From Clostridioides mangenotii TR (GTDB lineage: Bacteria > Bacillota > Clostridia > Peptostreptococcales > Peptostreptococcaceae): a stretch of DNA of 64,000 nt. Below are positions 56,000 to 64,000 of the stretch, piece by piece. Where the stretch lies: NCBI RefSeq assembly GCF_000498755.1, contig NZ_AXUS01000008.1, positions 45,541 to 109,540 of the forward strand, in the 5' to 3' direction. A program made the translations under genes and the position numbers. How positions within the stretch are numbered: the stretch's first letter is position 1; every line of letters begins with the position of its first letter. The notes below the pieces were generated by a model. It was given only the letters and a program-made list of their open reading frames with translations. It was not told where the DNA came from and searched no databases.

Positions 56000-57780
56000 T
56001 TGGAAACGTTAAATGGATTAAAGCGAACTCATTACTGCGGTGAATTGAGAGAAGCTAATATAGACGAAGAAGTTGTACTTATGGGATGGGTGCAAAAAAG
56101 AGAAATTTAGGTGGATTAGTTTTTACAGATTTAAGAGATAGAAGCGGAATTTGTCAAATAGTTTTTGACGTAGACGTAGACAAAGAAGCATTCGAAAAAT
56201 CTGAAAAATTAGGTTCTGAATATGTAATAGCAATTAAGGGAAAAATTTCTGAGAGACAATCTAAAAATCCAAATATGCCTACAGGAAATATTGAGGTTTT
56301 TGCTACAGAGCTTAGAATACTTAATAAATCAGAGACACCTCCAATTTATATAAAAGATGATGATGATGTTTCAGAAGCTCTAAGATTAAAGTACAGGTAT
56401 TTAGATCTTAGAAAACCTCATATGCAAAACAACTTAATGATTAGACATAAAGTTACTAACATAGTTAGACGTTATTTATCAAATGATGGATTTTGCGAAA
56501 TAGAGACTCCATTTTTAATAAATCCAACTCCAGAAGGAGCTAGAGATTACTTAGTGCCGAGTAGAGTTAACCAAGGTAAATTTTACGGTTTACCACAATC
56601 GCCACAATTACTTAAGCAGTTACTGATGTTATCAGGAATGGATAAATACTTCCAAATAGTTAAGTGTTTCAGAGATGAAGACTTAAGAGCTGATAGACAA
56701 CCCGAGTTTACTCAAATAGACTGCGAGATGTCTTTCGTTGAGCAAGACGATGTTATTGCAATGATGGAAGGTATGTTAAAAGAAATATTTGAAGAAACTG
56801 TTGGAGTAGATATCAAACTTCCAATTAGACAAATGAAGTACGCTGAAGCTATGGAAAAATACGGTTCAGATAAACCTGATTTAAGATTTGGATTTGAGCT
56901 TGTAAATATATCTGATATAGTAGCAGACTGTGGATTTAAAGTATTTTCAGATGCAACTAAACCAGGTAATAGCGTAAGAGGAATAAATGTAAAAGGGCAC
57001 GCAGACGATTTTACTAGAAAACAAATTACATCTCTAGAAGATCATGCTAAAACATATAAAGCTAAAGGGCTTGCATGGATGAAGATAACTGCTGAAGGAG
57101 TAACTTCACCGATAGCTAAGTTCTTTACAGAAGAAGAGCTAAACAAAATAGTAGACAGAATGGATGCTAAGGTAGGGGATTTACTGTTATTTGTAGCAGA
57201 TAAAAACTCTGTAGTATTCGATTCACTAGGACAAGTTAGACTAGAAGCAGCAAATAGATTAGGACTTCAAGACAAAGATAAATTTGAATTACTTTGGGTA
57301 ACAGAGTTCCCAATATTTGAAGAGGACGAAGAAACAGGTACATTTGCATCAATGCACCATCCGTTTACAGCACCACTTGATGAAGATTTAGACAAAATAG
57401 AGCAAGAAGATAAAGCTTCTCTAAGAGCTAAAGCTTACGACATAGTAGTAAATGGATATGAATTAGGTGGAGGAAGTGTAAGAATTTCTGATTCTGAAGT
57501 ACAAAAGAGAATGTTTAAAGCTCTTGGACTTTCAGAAGACACTGTTGAAGAAAGATTCGGATACTTTATTGAAGCGTTTAAATACGGAGCACCTCCTCAT
57601 GCAGGAATCGCTCTTGGTTTAGACAGACTAATTATGTTGCTTACTAAAGAGAATAACATAAGAGAAGTAATAGCGTTCCCTAAAAATCAAAATGCAGTTT
57701 GCCCAATGACAAATGCACCAACACGTGGTGAAGATAAACAACTTGAAGAATTAGGGATAAAATTGTTACCGCAAAATTAA
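56000..57780 (+). CDS. aspS: Aspartyl-tRNA synthetase (frameshift in assembly)
   Basis: About 594 residues when repaired, with a TTG start at 56000 behind GGAGGTATC. The first 36 residues ([25 protein letters not shown]) are the start of the anticodon-binding OB-fold. The frame then breaks in the A-run at 56094-56099; one more A yields [19 protein letters not shown], the expected family sequence. Class II motifs follow: [55 protein letters not shown], and [13 protein letters not shown] bacterial GAD insertion domain is present. This gene should be essential, so the break is almost surely a sequence error. Confidence 0.93.
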
Positions 57781-57971
57781 TCAATTAATTGTGTTCGGCT
57801 TCAAGGCAAAATTATCGGAACGATTTTGAATGTCGCATAACCTAATTAATTAGCAATTGAATAGATCAATTTGCTGGGCCAATCTTTTAGGTGTCAGAAT
57901 TTAAAAAAAATATATAATGACTAATAAGAAGGGCTAAATAAGCTAAAATAAATTTAGTATGAGGTGAATTT

Positions 57972-58265
57972 ATGGAAGAAAGAAAATTATCTCAAGTGAA
58001 TAATAAAGATGCCCTGTCGAAGAGGCTCAAAAAAATAGAGGGACAAGTAAAGGGCATTGAAAAAATGGTTGAAGACGATAGATACTGTGTCGATATACTT
58101 GTCCAAATTTCAGCTGTTAGATCTGCGATAAATAAAGTCGGTACAATACTTCTTGAAAATCATGTTAAAGGTTGTGTTATAGAGAGTATCAAACACGATG
58201 ATTATTTAGAAACAGAGAAAACAATAGGTGAGCTTATGGATACTATTAATAAGTTTACGAAGTAA
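57972..58265 (+). CDS. CsoR/DUF156-family metal-sensing repressor
   Basis: A 97-residue all-helical repressor (PF02583). Cys39, His64 and Cys68 are at the spacing of the copper site in CsoR (Cys, then His-x3-Cys), which favours Cu(I) over nickel or formaldehyde sensing. Such proteins bind the operator as tetramers and let go on binding metal. No copper exporter or chaperone gene is next to it; the following gene is an RseC-like protein. Persulfide-sensing CstR proteins have two cysteines but lack the His, so CstR is less likely. Confidence 0.85.
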   Translation: MEERKLSQVNNKDALSKRLKKIEGQVKGIEKMVEDDRYCVDILVQISAVRSAINKVGTILLENHVKGCVIESIKHDDYLETEKTIGELMDTINKFTK

Positions 58266-58277
58266 GGGGGAGTTGTA

Positions 58278-58715
58278 ATGAATCAAAGTGGATTTATTGT
58301 TGAAATTGTCGATGAGGTAACTGCAAAGGTTCAGATGCAAAAACATTCAGCATGTGCTCATTGTGGAAAGTGTGCTACAGTTTCATCGGAGAGCAAGGAG
58401 ATACTTGTTGAAGTGGATAATACTTATGGAGCAAAAGTTGGAGATCATGTTGAGGTGAATATGGAGAATATAAATATTGTAAAAGCAACTGCTATAGTTT
58501 ATGTGCTTCCTTTAATTACTTTACTTGTTGGTACAATTGGTACTTTTTATGGGTTAAATGCCTTAGGTTTTGCTGGTAATGTAGAGATTGCTAGCGCTGT
58601 TATAGGCCTTACACTGACTCTTGCATCTTATTTATGGATGAGGGTAAATGATAAGAAATTTAAGGATAGCAGAAATTATATTCCGATAGTAACTAGGATA
58701 CTAATTGATTTATAA
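58278..58715 (+). CDS. RseC/MucC-like membrane protein
   Basis: A 145-residue protein (PF04246). The N-terminal domain has a cysteine cluster Cys26, Cys29, Cys32 in SACAHCGKCATV with His23 close by, as in RseC. Two hydrophobic segments (about residues 75-95 and 100-120) cross the membrane. Related proteins occur with Rnf complexes and SoxR reduction and are thought to be involved in redox or iron-sulfur handling. It is 12 bases after the CsoR-like gene and co-transcribed. Confidence 0.8.
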   Translation: MNQSGFIVEIVDEVTAKVQMQKHSACAHCGKCATVSSESKEILVEVDNTYGAKVGDHVEVNMENINIVKATAIVYVLPLITLLVGTIGTFYGLNALGFAGNVEIASAVIGLTLTLASYLWMRVNDKKFKDSRNYIPIVTRILIDL

Positions 58716-58795
58716 TAGACTATTCAATAATTAGTTTGGTTAATGTGCAATCAAAGCTAAAGTAGTAAATTGAATATAATTAAAACAAATATAAA

Positions 58796-58854
58796 AAGAG
58801 AACCTGCTGGATTCTAGAAATTTATCTTAATCAAGTAGGTTCTCTTTATTTTTT
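58796..58854. terminator. Rho-independent terminator between convergent genes
   Basis: AAAGAGAACCTGCT and AGTAGGTTCTCTTT form a stem with one mismatch around a long loop; T-runs lie on both sides. Confidence 0.8.
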
Positions 58855-58857
58855 ATA

Positions 58858-59562
58858 TTAATTTCTTGGTTTAGGGTCTAAGTCGTCTAAATCGAAATCT
58901 ATGCTAGGACTGTTGTTGTAGTCATTATCGTCATAGCAAGTATTAGAATCTGATTTTTGACTTAATACCTCGTATTCGTAGTCGAAATTAGGCTCAGCCT
59001 CTTTGTTGATTGAGCCGCTTTCACATTCGTATTGATCGTTAATTTGTGGGTTTATTTCTGATGAATTTGCTGCATTTATGGCTTCTTGTGCTAATTTTTT
59101 CTGTTTTCTATCCGCTATTTGTCTCGATCTAACTATATTCATTGTTCTTACAAGTGATGTTATTACAAGAACTCCAAGAGCTATTGCAGCACTTAAAAAT
59201 ATTGCATCAGTTCCTTTTGTAATCGACATAGAGTAATTTTTTTGAATCATATATAACATCGTATTGTAAAGACCTATCCCGGGTATAAGTGGCAGTATTC
59301 CTGGAATTACAAATACTATAGCTGGTTGTTTCATCTTTCTGGCTAGTACTTCACTGCACAAGGAAACAAATGCTCCTGCAATAAATCCAGCAAATGCAGT
59401 ACTTGCAGAAAGATTAAATAAATATATATATACAATCCAACCGACCCCTCCAGTTATACCAGCAGGAGCTAATAGACGTGCTGGGGTATTAAAAAAGACT
59501 GCAAAACCAACGGTTGCAAGTCCTGAAAACATAAAATGCAAAATTATTGGCATATCAGTCAT
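58858..59562 (-). CDS. Threonine/serine exporter, small subunit (ThrE_2/YjjB) with acidic C-terminal tail
   Basis: About 234 residues. The start at 59562 lies behind GGAGGTATC and overlaps the stop of the upstream partner gene (TAATG), so the two are translationally coupled. Residues of about 1-145 have four membrane segments with LAPAGITGGVGWIVYIY and PGILPLIPGIGLYNTMLYM, typical of ThrE_2 (PF12821). The last 90 residues are hydrophilic, rich in Asp, Asn and Ser; the usual small subunit is only about 150 residues. It forms the exporter with the product of 59562-60350. Confidence 0.88.
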   Translation of the reverse strand: MTDMPIILHFMFSGLATVGFAVFFNTPARLLAPAGITGGVGWIVYIYLFNLSASTAFAGFIAGAFVSLCSEVLARKMKQPAIVFVIPGILPLIPGIGLYNTMLYMIQKNYSMSITKGTDAIFLSAAIALGVLVITSLVRTMNIVRSRQIADRKQKKLAQEAINAANSSEINPQINDQYECESGSINKEAEPNFDYEYEVLSQKSDSNTCYDDNDYNNSPSIDFDLDDLDPKPRN

Positions 59563-60350
59563 TATAAGATACCTCCTATTTTGTACCACATATTAAGTAC
59601 AAAACCTACTCCGGCAGCTATTGATATTATTATCATTGCTGCATCGAACGCTCTCGAAATCCCTGAGAGTAGATTTCCTGAAATTAGATCCCTTATCGCC
59701 TTTATAAAGGCGACTCCTGGTAATAATGGCATTATCGATCCAACTATAAGCATCTTGGGATCTCCAAGTATACCTATTTCTGATAACAATACCCCGGAGA
59801 CGGCAATTAGGAAAGAAGTAACTAAACATGAAAAAACTGTTATAGAACTTAGTCTCATTATTTGATTGTAAGTAATAGCCGCACATATAGCTATTATAAA
59901 TGTTAGCATAAAGTTTAAAAAATTATTTCCGCCAAGCAAACATGCAAAGCATGCAGATCCGAGTCCTGTAAATGTATAGTAAATAGGTAGAGGATACGGT
60001 TTTAAATTTTGTATTTCGTACAGTCTAGAAATAGCACTCTTTGTATCGTAATCTTTGTTGCTTACAAATTCTCTAGAGAATTCATTTAGGAGAGAAATTT
60101 TATTTAAGTTTATTCCTCTAAAATCAATAGTCTTCATAAAAGATAACCCATCAAATTTTTCATCAGAAATGATAACTACAGTAGGGGTTGTAAAGACATT
60201 GACATGATTAAATCCTCTAGATTTACATATTCTAAGTAGACTATCTTCGACACGGTAGGTTTCTGCACCGTTTTTCATCATTAGTTCACCAACAAATAAA
60301 GCAACCTTGAGTACATCTTTTTTCTGGCTTTGAATACTTTTTTGCCCCAT
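59562..60350 (-). CDS. Threonine/serine exporter, large subunit (ThrE/YjjP)
   Basis: A 262-residue protein (PF06738). The cytoplasmic N-terminal half has GELMMKNGAETYRVEDSLLR and PTVVIISDEKFDG, family signatures. About five membrane segments fill the rest, including MPLLPGVAFIKAIRDLISGNLLSG. It exports small amino acids together with the small subunit. The start at 60350 follows GGAGGTGC. It faces glyA divergently, across a 330-base gap, and glyA makes or uses serine; serine export may balance serine-glycine metabolism, which is inference. Confidence 0.92.
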   Translation of the reverse strand: MGQKSIQSQKKDVLKVALFVGELMMKNGAETYRVEDSLLRICKSRGFNHVNVFTTPTVVIISDEKFDGLSFMKTIDFRGINLNKISLLNEFSREFVSNKDYDTKSAISRLYEIQNLKPYPLPIYYTFTGLGSACFACLLGGNNFLNFMLTFIIAICAAITYNQIMRLSSITVFSCLVTSFLIAVSGVLLSEIGILGDPKMLIVGSIMPLLPGVAFIKAIRDLISGNLLSGISRAFDAAMIIISIAAGVGFVLNMWYKIGGIL

Positions 60351-60566
60351 AATGCACCTCCAATAAAAAGTTATGATATTGAGATTATATCAAATTTATG
60401 TACACATTTAATACCTATTATTAAAAAAAATATTTTATTTTTTTTGATAATCATTTGACATAATTAAGTAGCCGTTTTTTATTGATATAAAACGTATAAA
60501 AGCCCCTTTTATGCCCTTTATTATTTTGTACTTAATATTTTTATTTAAACATAAAATAAAAAATAC

Positions 60567-60595
60567 TTGACTATTCTCTACTTAAACACTATAAT
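60567..60595 (+). promoter_or_regulatory. glyA promoter
   Basis: TTGACT (60567-60572), 17 bases and TATAAT (60590-60595), a strong sigma-A match 85 bases before the glyA start. The rest of the gap 60351-60680 is AT-rich, with a small ATAAAAGCCCCTTTTAT hairpin near 60497 and no gene. Confidence 0.75.
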
Positions 60596-60680
60596 CATTT
60601 ATTAATAATTTGTTATCATATTGATAGCAGAAAAATTATTAAATATTATAAAATAAGACTATATTTTAGGGGGTAACAAC

Positions 60681-61925
60681 ATGTTTGAGAATTTAAAAAA
60701 AATGGATCAAGAAATTTATGCTAGTATGAGAAAAGAACTTACGAGGCAACAACGTAATATAGAATTGATCGCCTCTGAAAATATAGTCTCATTACCGGTC
60801 ATGGAAACCATGGGGAGTCATTTAACCAATAAGTATGCGGAAGGCTACTCAGGTAAAAGGTACTATGGTGGCTGTGAATACATAGATGAAATAGAAACAA
60901 TAGCTATAGAAAGACTTAAAAAAATATTTGGGGCTGAACATGCAAATGTTCAACCGCATTCAGGAGCTAATGCCAACTTAGGTGTATACTTTGCAATGTT
61001 AAAACCAGGTGATGTAGTAATGGGGATGAACTTATCTCAAGGTGGCCACCTAACTCACGGAGCTAAGGTGAGTATTTCAGGACAGTATTTTGATTTTCAC
61101 GAGTACGGAGTAACAACTGATGATGGAACTATAGATTTCGATAATGTAAGAAAGGTTGCACACGAAGTAAATCCGAAAATGATTGTGGCTGGAGCAAGTG
61201 CGTACCCAAGAGAAATAGATTTTAGGAAATTTAAAGAAATAGCTGATGAGGTAGGAGCACTTCTTATGGTAGATATGGCTCATATAGCTGGTCTTGTAGC
61301 AGCTGACCTTCATCAAAATCCATGTGAAGTAGCTGATTTTGTAACTACAACTACTCATAAAACTCTAAGAGGTCCTCGTGGTGGAGCTATACTATGTAAG
61401 GAAGAATATGCTAAGGCAATAGATAAGGCAATATTCCCAGGAATACAAGGTGGTCCACTTGAACATATAATTGCATCTAAAGCAGTGTGTTTTAAAGAAG
61501 CTCTAAGTGATGAATTTAAAGATTATCAAAAGCAAGTAGTTAAAAATGCTAAAGTTTTAGCAGAAGAATTAAAAAATAGAGGATTTGATCTTGTTTCTGG
61601 AGGTACTGACAACCACCTTGTACTATTAGATTTAACTAATAAGAATATTACTGGGAAAGAGGCAGAAAAGAGATTAGATGAGGCATATATCACTGTAAAT
61701 AAAAATACAATACCTTTCGATCCAAATGGTCCATTTGTAACAAGTGGAGTTAGAATAGGTACACCTGCAGTTACAACAAGGGGAATGAAAGAAGAAGATA
61801 TGATAGTTATTGCTGAAGCAATTGATTTATGTATAACTAATAACGATGAAGCAAATGCTCAGAGATTAGTTGTAGGTCTAACTGAGAAATATCCACTTTA
61901 TAGTGAATACAATTTGATGGATTAA
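60681..61925 (+). CDS. glyA: Serine hydroxymethyltransferase
   Basis: A 414-residue PLP enzyme. [39 protein letters not shown] is the N-terminal hallmark, [14 protein letters not shown] the cofactor-stacking segment, and [14 protein letters not shown] carries the PLP lysine. It converts serine and tetrahydrofolate to glycine and methylene-THF. The ribosome site is GGGGG. It has its own promoter and stands beside a serine/threonine exporter and an unassigned permease. Confidence 0.97.
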   Translation: MFENLKKMDQEIYASMRKELTRQQRNIELIASENIVSLPVMETMGSHLTNKYAEGYSGKRYYGGCEYIDEIETIAIERLKKIFGAEHANVQPHSGANANLGVYFAMLKPGDVVMGMNLSQGGHLTHGAKVSISGQYFDFHEYGVTTDDGTIDFDNVRKVAHEVNPKMIVAGASAYPREIDFRKFKEIADEVGALLMVDMAHIAGLVAADLHQNPCEVADFVTTTTHKTLRGPRGGAILCKEEYAKAIDKAIFPGIQGGPLEHIIASKAVCFKEALSDEFKDYQKQVVKNAKVLAEELKNRGFDLVSGGTDNHLVLLDLTNKNITGKEAEKRLDEAYITVNKNTIPFDPNGPFVTSGVRIGTPAVTTRGMKEEDMIVIAEAIDLCITNNDEANAQRLVVGLTEKYPLYSEYNLMD

Positions 61926-62177
61926 TTTGGACTCATATTTACTGTTTTTTTATTAATGTATATTTAATAATATATATTAATTTGAATTAAAGCTTTAAGA
62001 AACAATTATTACAATTTAAGACATAAGTTTTTAAGGTTATTTTTCTGATTCAATACAATACTTTGAATTGAAAAGTTAATGCTTAATATTTTATATACTA
62101 CTGATATAGTGTGCTGTAACAAACAGTCAATAGAGCCATATAATATATTATCTTTTATTTGTAAAGGAGACATATAT

Positions 62178-63551
62178 ATGGCTTTGACGGCAGCACACTA
62201 TATTTATATTTTGTTTATTTTCATTATTTTAGTCACTATGATATTAAAAATAGATACCGTAGTTCCTTGCATATTGGGGGTATTTTCACTAGGCGTTTTT
62301 TATAATAAAACTGTATTTGGAGCTATAGGAGCAGTATTTAATTCTTTTATAATATCTTTAAATGAGTTGGGCCCAATTATACTTATTATAGCTATTATGG
62401 TAGCTTTATCGAAGGCACTTGAAGAGAATGATTCTATTGAGTATATGGTTAAACCATTTTCTAAAATAATTAAAAATCCAACTTCTGCGTTTTTCGTAAC
62501 CGGTGGAGTTATGTTGATTTTATCTTGGTTTTTCTGGCCGACACCAGCAGTAGCACTTGTGGGAGCTATATTTTTACCAGTTGCTATCAGGGCGGGTTTA
62601 CCAGCTATTGGTGTAGCAGTAGCTCTAAATTTATTTGGGCATGGCTTAGCTTTATCTACGGATTTCTTTATTCAAGGTGCACCTAGCATTACTTCAGGGG
62701 CAGCAGGTGTTGAAGTGTCAGATGTAATCAATGATGGCATGATTCTTTTTTGGGTTATGGCTGTAGTGACAATTTCTATTGCTTTTTATACTTTAAAAAG
62801 AGATTTAAAACAAGGAAGATTTTTAGATGAAGTTAAAAATATAAAAAACATCCAAAATAAAAAATTTAATTTAAAAGCTAAATTAGCTACATTAATGGTA
62901 GGAGCAGGATTTATTCTAGATATAGCTGCTATGTTTATTTTCGACCTTAAAGGTGGGGAGGCGTCTGCACTTTTGGGTGGAACTGCTGTATTTTTAATTA
63001 TTTTGATAGACATTATGAACTACGGAAGAGACAGTTTTGATAAAGTATGTGAAAATATAATAGATGGTTTTGTATTCGGTATAAAAATATTTGGAGCTAT
63101 AATTCCAATAGCTGCCTTCTTCTATATGGGGGAAGTAGATCCGCTTACAAATGTTTTTGGTCCAGTATTGGCTCAAGGATCAGGAGGACTTTTATCTGAC
63201 ATAGGTATAGCTATATCAAACTCTGTTCCGTTAAATAAAGTAGCAGTAGCTGGAATTCAAACAGTAGTTGGAGCAATAACAGGGTTAGATGGCTCAGGAT
63301 TTTCTGGAATATCGTTAGTGGGTTCATTGGCATCTGTATTTGGTACAGCAATAAATGCGAGCGTAGGTGCATTGGCGGCTTTAGGTCAAATTGCAGGAAT
63401 ATGGGTTGGAGGAGGATGTTTAGTTCCGTGGGGGTTGATATCTGCAGCTGCAATATGTGGAGTAGATCCAATAGAACTAGCAAAGAGAAACTTCAAACCA
63501 GTCATGATAGGACTTATAGTAACAACTATAGTAGCAATGTTTATTATATAG
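62178..63551 (+). CDS. Multipass permease, ion-transporter-like, substrate unknown
   Basis: About 457 residues. The start at 62178 follows AAAGGAGAC; upstream in-frame codons from 62079 lack a ribosome site. There are about eleven to twelve membrane segments. Glycine-rich re-entrant-like stretches (SWFFWPTPAVALVGAIFLPVAI, LNLFGHGLALSTDFFIQGAPS, AGIQTVVGAITGLDGSGFSG, WVGGGCLVPWGLIS) suggest an ion-transporter superfamily fold of the NhaC, DctM or CitM kind. No motif fixes the substrate. Following glyA, an amino or carboxylic acid is possible. Confidence 0.65.
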   Translation: MALTAAHYIYILFIFIILVTMILKIDTVVPCILGVFSLGVFYNKTVFGAIGAVFNSFIISLNELGPIILIIAIMVALSKALEENDSIEYMVKPFSKIIKNPTSAFFVTGGVMLILSWFFWPTPAVALVGAIFLPVAIRAGLPAIGVAVALNLFGHGLALSTDFFIQGAPSITSGAAGVEVSDVINDGMILFWVMAVVTISIAFYTLKRDLKQGRFLDEVKNIKNIQNKKFNLKAKLATLMVGAGFILDIAAMFIFDLKGGEASALLGGTAVFLIILIDIMNYGRDSFDKVCENIIDGFVFGIKIFGAIIPIAAFFYMGEVDPLTNVFGPVLAQGSGGLLSDIGIAISNSVPLNKVAVAGIQTVVGAITGLDGSGFSGISLVGSLASVFGTAINASVGALAALGQIAGIWVGGGCLVPWGLISAAAICGVDPIELAKRNFKPVMIGLIVTTIVAMFII

Positions 63552-63560
63552 TTATAAAAA

Positions 63561-63618
63561 TTCTATAAAAATACTTTGACTGTCCCAGAACAAGAAGCTG
63601 TCAAAGTATTTTATAGTT
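63561..63618 (+). terminator. Rho-independent terminator
   Basis: AATACTTTGAC and GTCAAAGTATTTT form a perfect stem of 11 bases around a 20-base loop, followed by a short T-rich tail. It separates the permease from the rRNA operon. Confidence 0.85.
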
Positions 63619-63745
63619 GAACTTTAATAATTAATTTAAAAAGCTTATTAAGTATAGAAAAATGCAAAAAATATTGATAAATAGCCATATAGTAAAGAAT
63701 TTAAAGAGAAAAGTAAAAAAAATATAAAAAAATGCAAAAAAATAG

Positions 63746-63774
63746 TTGACCAGATTATTATTAGGTGATATTAT
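63746..63774 (+). promoter_or_regulatory. rRNA operon promoter
   Basis: TTGACC (63746-63751), 17 bases and TATTAT (63769-63774). The leader from about 63785 to 63906 includes ATTGAAAATTAAACAG, which resembles the boxA antitermination region of Firmicute rRNA leaders. No gene is seen from 63619 to 63906. Confidence 0.65.
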
Positions 63775-63906
63775 AATACATGTACTCGATGCGGGTACGA
63801 AAAGAACATTGAAAATTAAACAGTAGGTTAATTTATAAGAAAACAAGAAACAAACCATATAAAGCCAGATATTAAAGATAACGATAGTATCTGAGCAGGT
63901 CAAATT

Positions 63907-64000
<94 letters not shown>

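Overview
The window looks like chromosomal DNA of a low-GC, Gram-positive anaerobe of the Peptostreptococcaceae, related to Clostridioides difficile. The evidence is the very AT-rich base and codon use, several proteins with cell-wall-binding repeat 2 (CWB2), a complete wall-polysaccharide locus of the C. difficile PS-II type, a CamA-type DNA adenine methyltransferase, an agrBD pair without agrCA, and a clostridial-type 16S rRNA start at the right edge. From memory, the order methylase-patatin-ptsH-ptsI-agrBD-...-recJ-apt-relA-dtd-...-hemZ-hisS-aspS is also the C. difficile order. I could not run a comparison and do not name a genus.

Region by region. 1-5.1 kb: the end of a CWB2 protein, a PIG-L deacetylase broken by a frameshift, a membrane acyltransferase, a secreted CWB2 amidase and a decayed fragment of an amidase. 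5.2-26.0 kb: the wall-polymer locus, with an initiating sugar-phosphate transferase, a membrane-anchored CWB2 protein, two MurJ-type flippases, pgm, manC, a Wzy-like polymerase, about seven glycosyl or glycerophosphate transferases, two nucleotide-sugar dehydrogenases and a large NDP-sugar dehydratase. 26-30.3 kb: two NlpC/P60 hydrolases and a CWB2 glycoside-hydrolase-like protein; the promoters in this stretch and that of the 2.6 kb amidase carry WalR-like repeats. 30.4-34.0 kb, minus strand: two LCP ligases separated by a 112-bp palindrome, and an Old Yellow Enzyme homologue. 34.0-40.8 kb: a divergent prenyl synthase, a membrane amidase, the CamA-like methylase, a patatin, HPr and an Enzyme I homologue that lacks its catalytic histidine. 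40.8-44.0 kb: a cluster of DnaA boxes, agrBD, and a SCIFF-peptide maturase with no precursor gene beside it. 44.0-58.7 kb: housekeeping genes (gamma-carbonic-anhydrase-like, UbiB-like, recJ, apt, relA, dtd, a metallo-hydrolase, hemZ, hisS, aspS, a CsoR-like repressor, an RseC-like protein). 58.8-64 kb: a split ThrE-type exporter, glyA, a permease and the start of an rRNA operon.

How the parts fit: precursor enzymes (pgm, manC, two sugar dehydrogenases, the dehydratase) feed glycosyltransferases acting on a lipid carrier. A MurJ-type flippase and a Wzy-like protein would export and polymerise the repeat unit, LCP proteins would attach it to peptidoglycan, and CWB2 proteins would bind the finished polymer. 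Hydrolases that remodel the wall sit around it.

Data-quality warning: eight genes are interrupted by what reads as a single missing base, mostly in short runs of one base. One is aspS, which should be essential. These are more likely sequence errors than true pseudogenes, and I annotate each pair of fragments as one gene.
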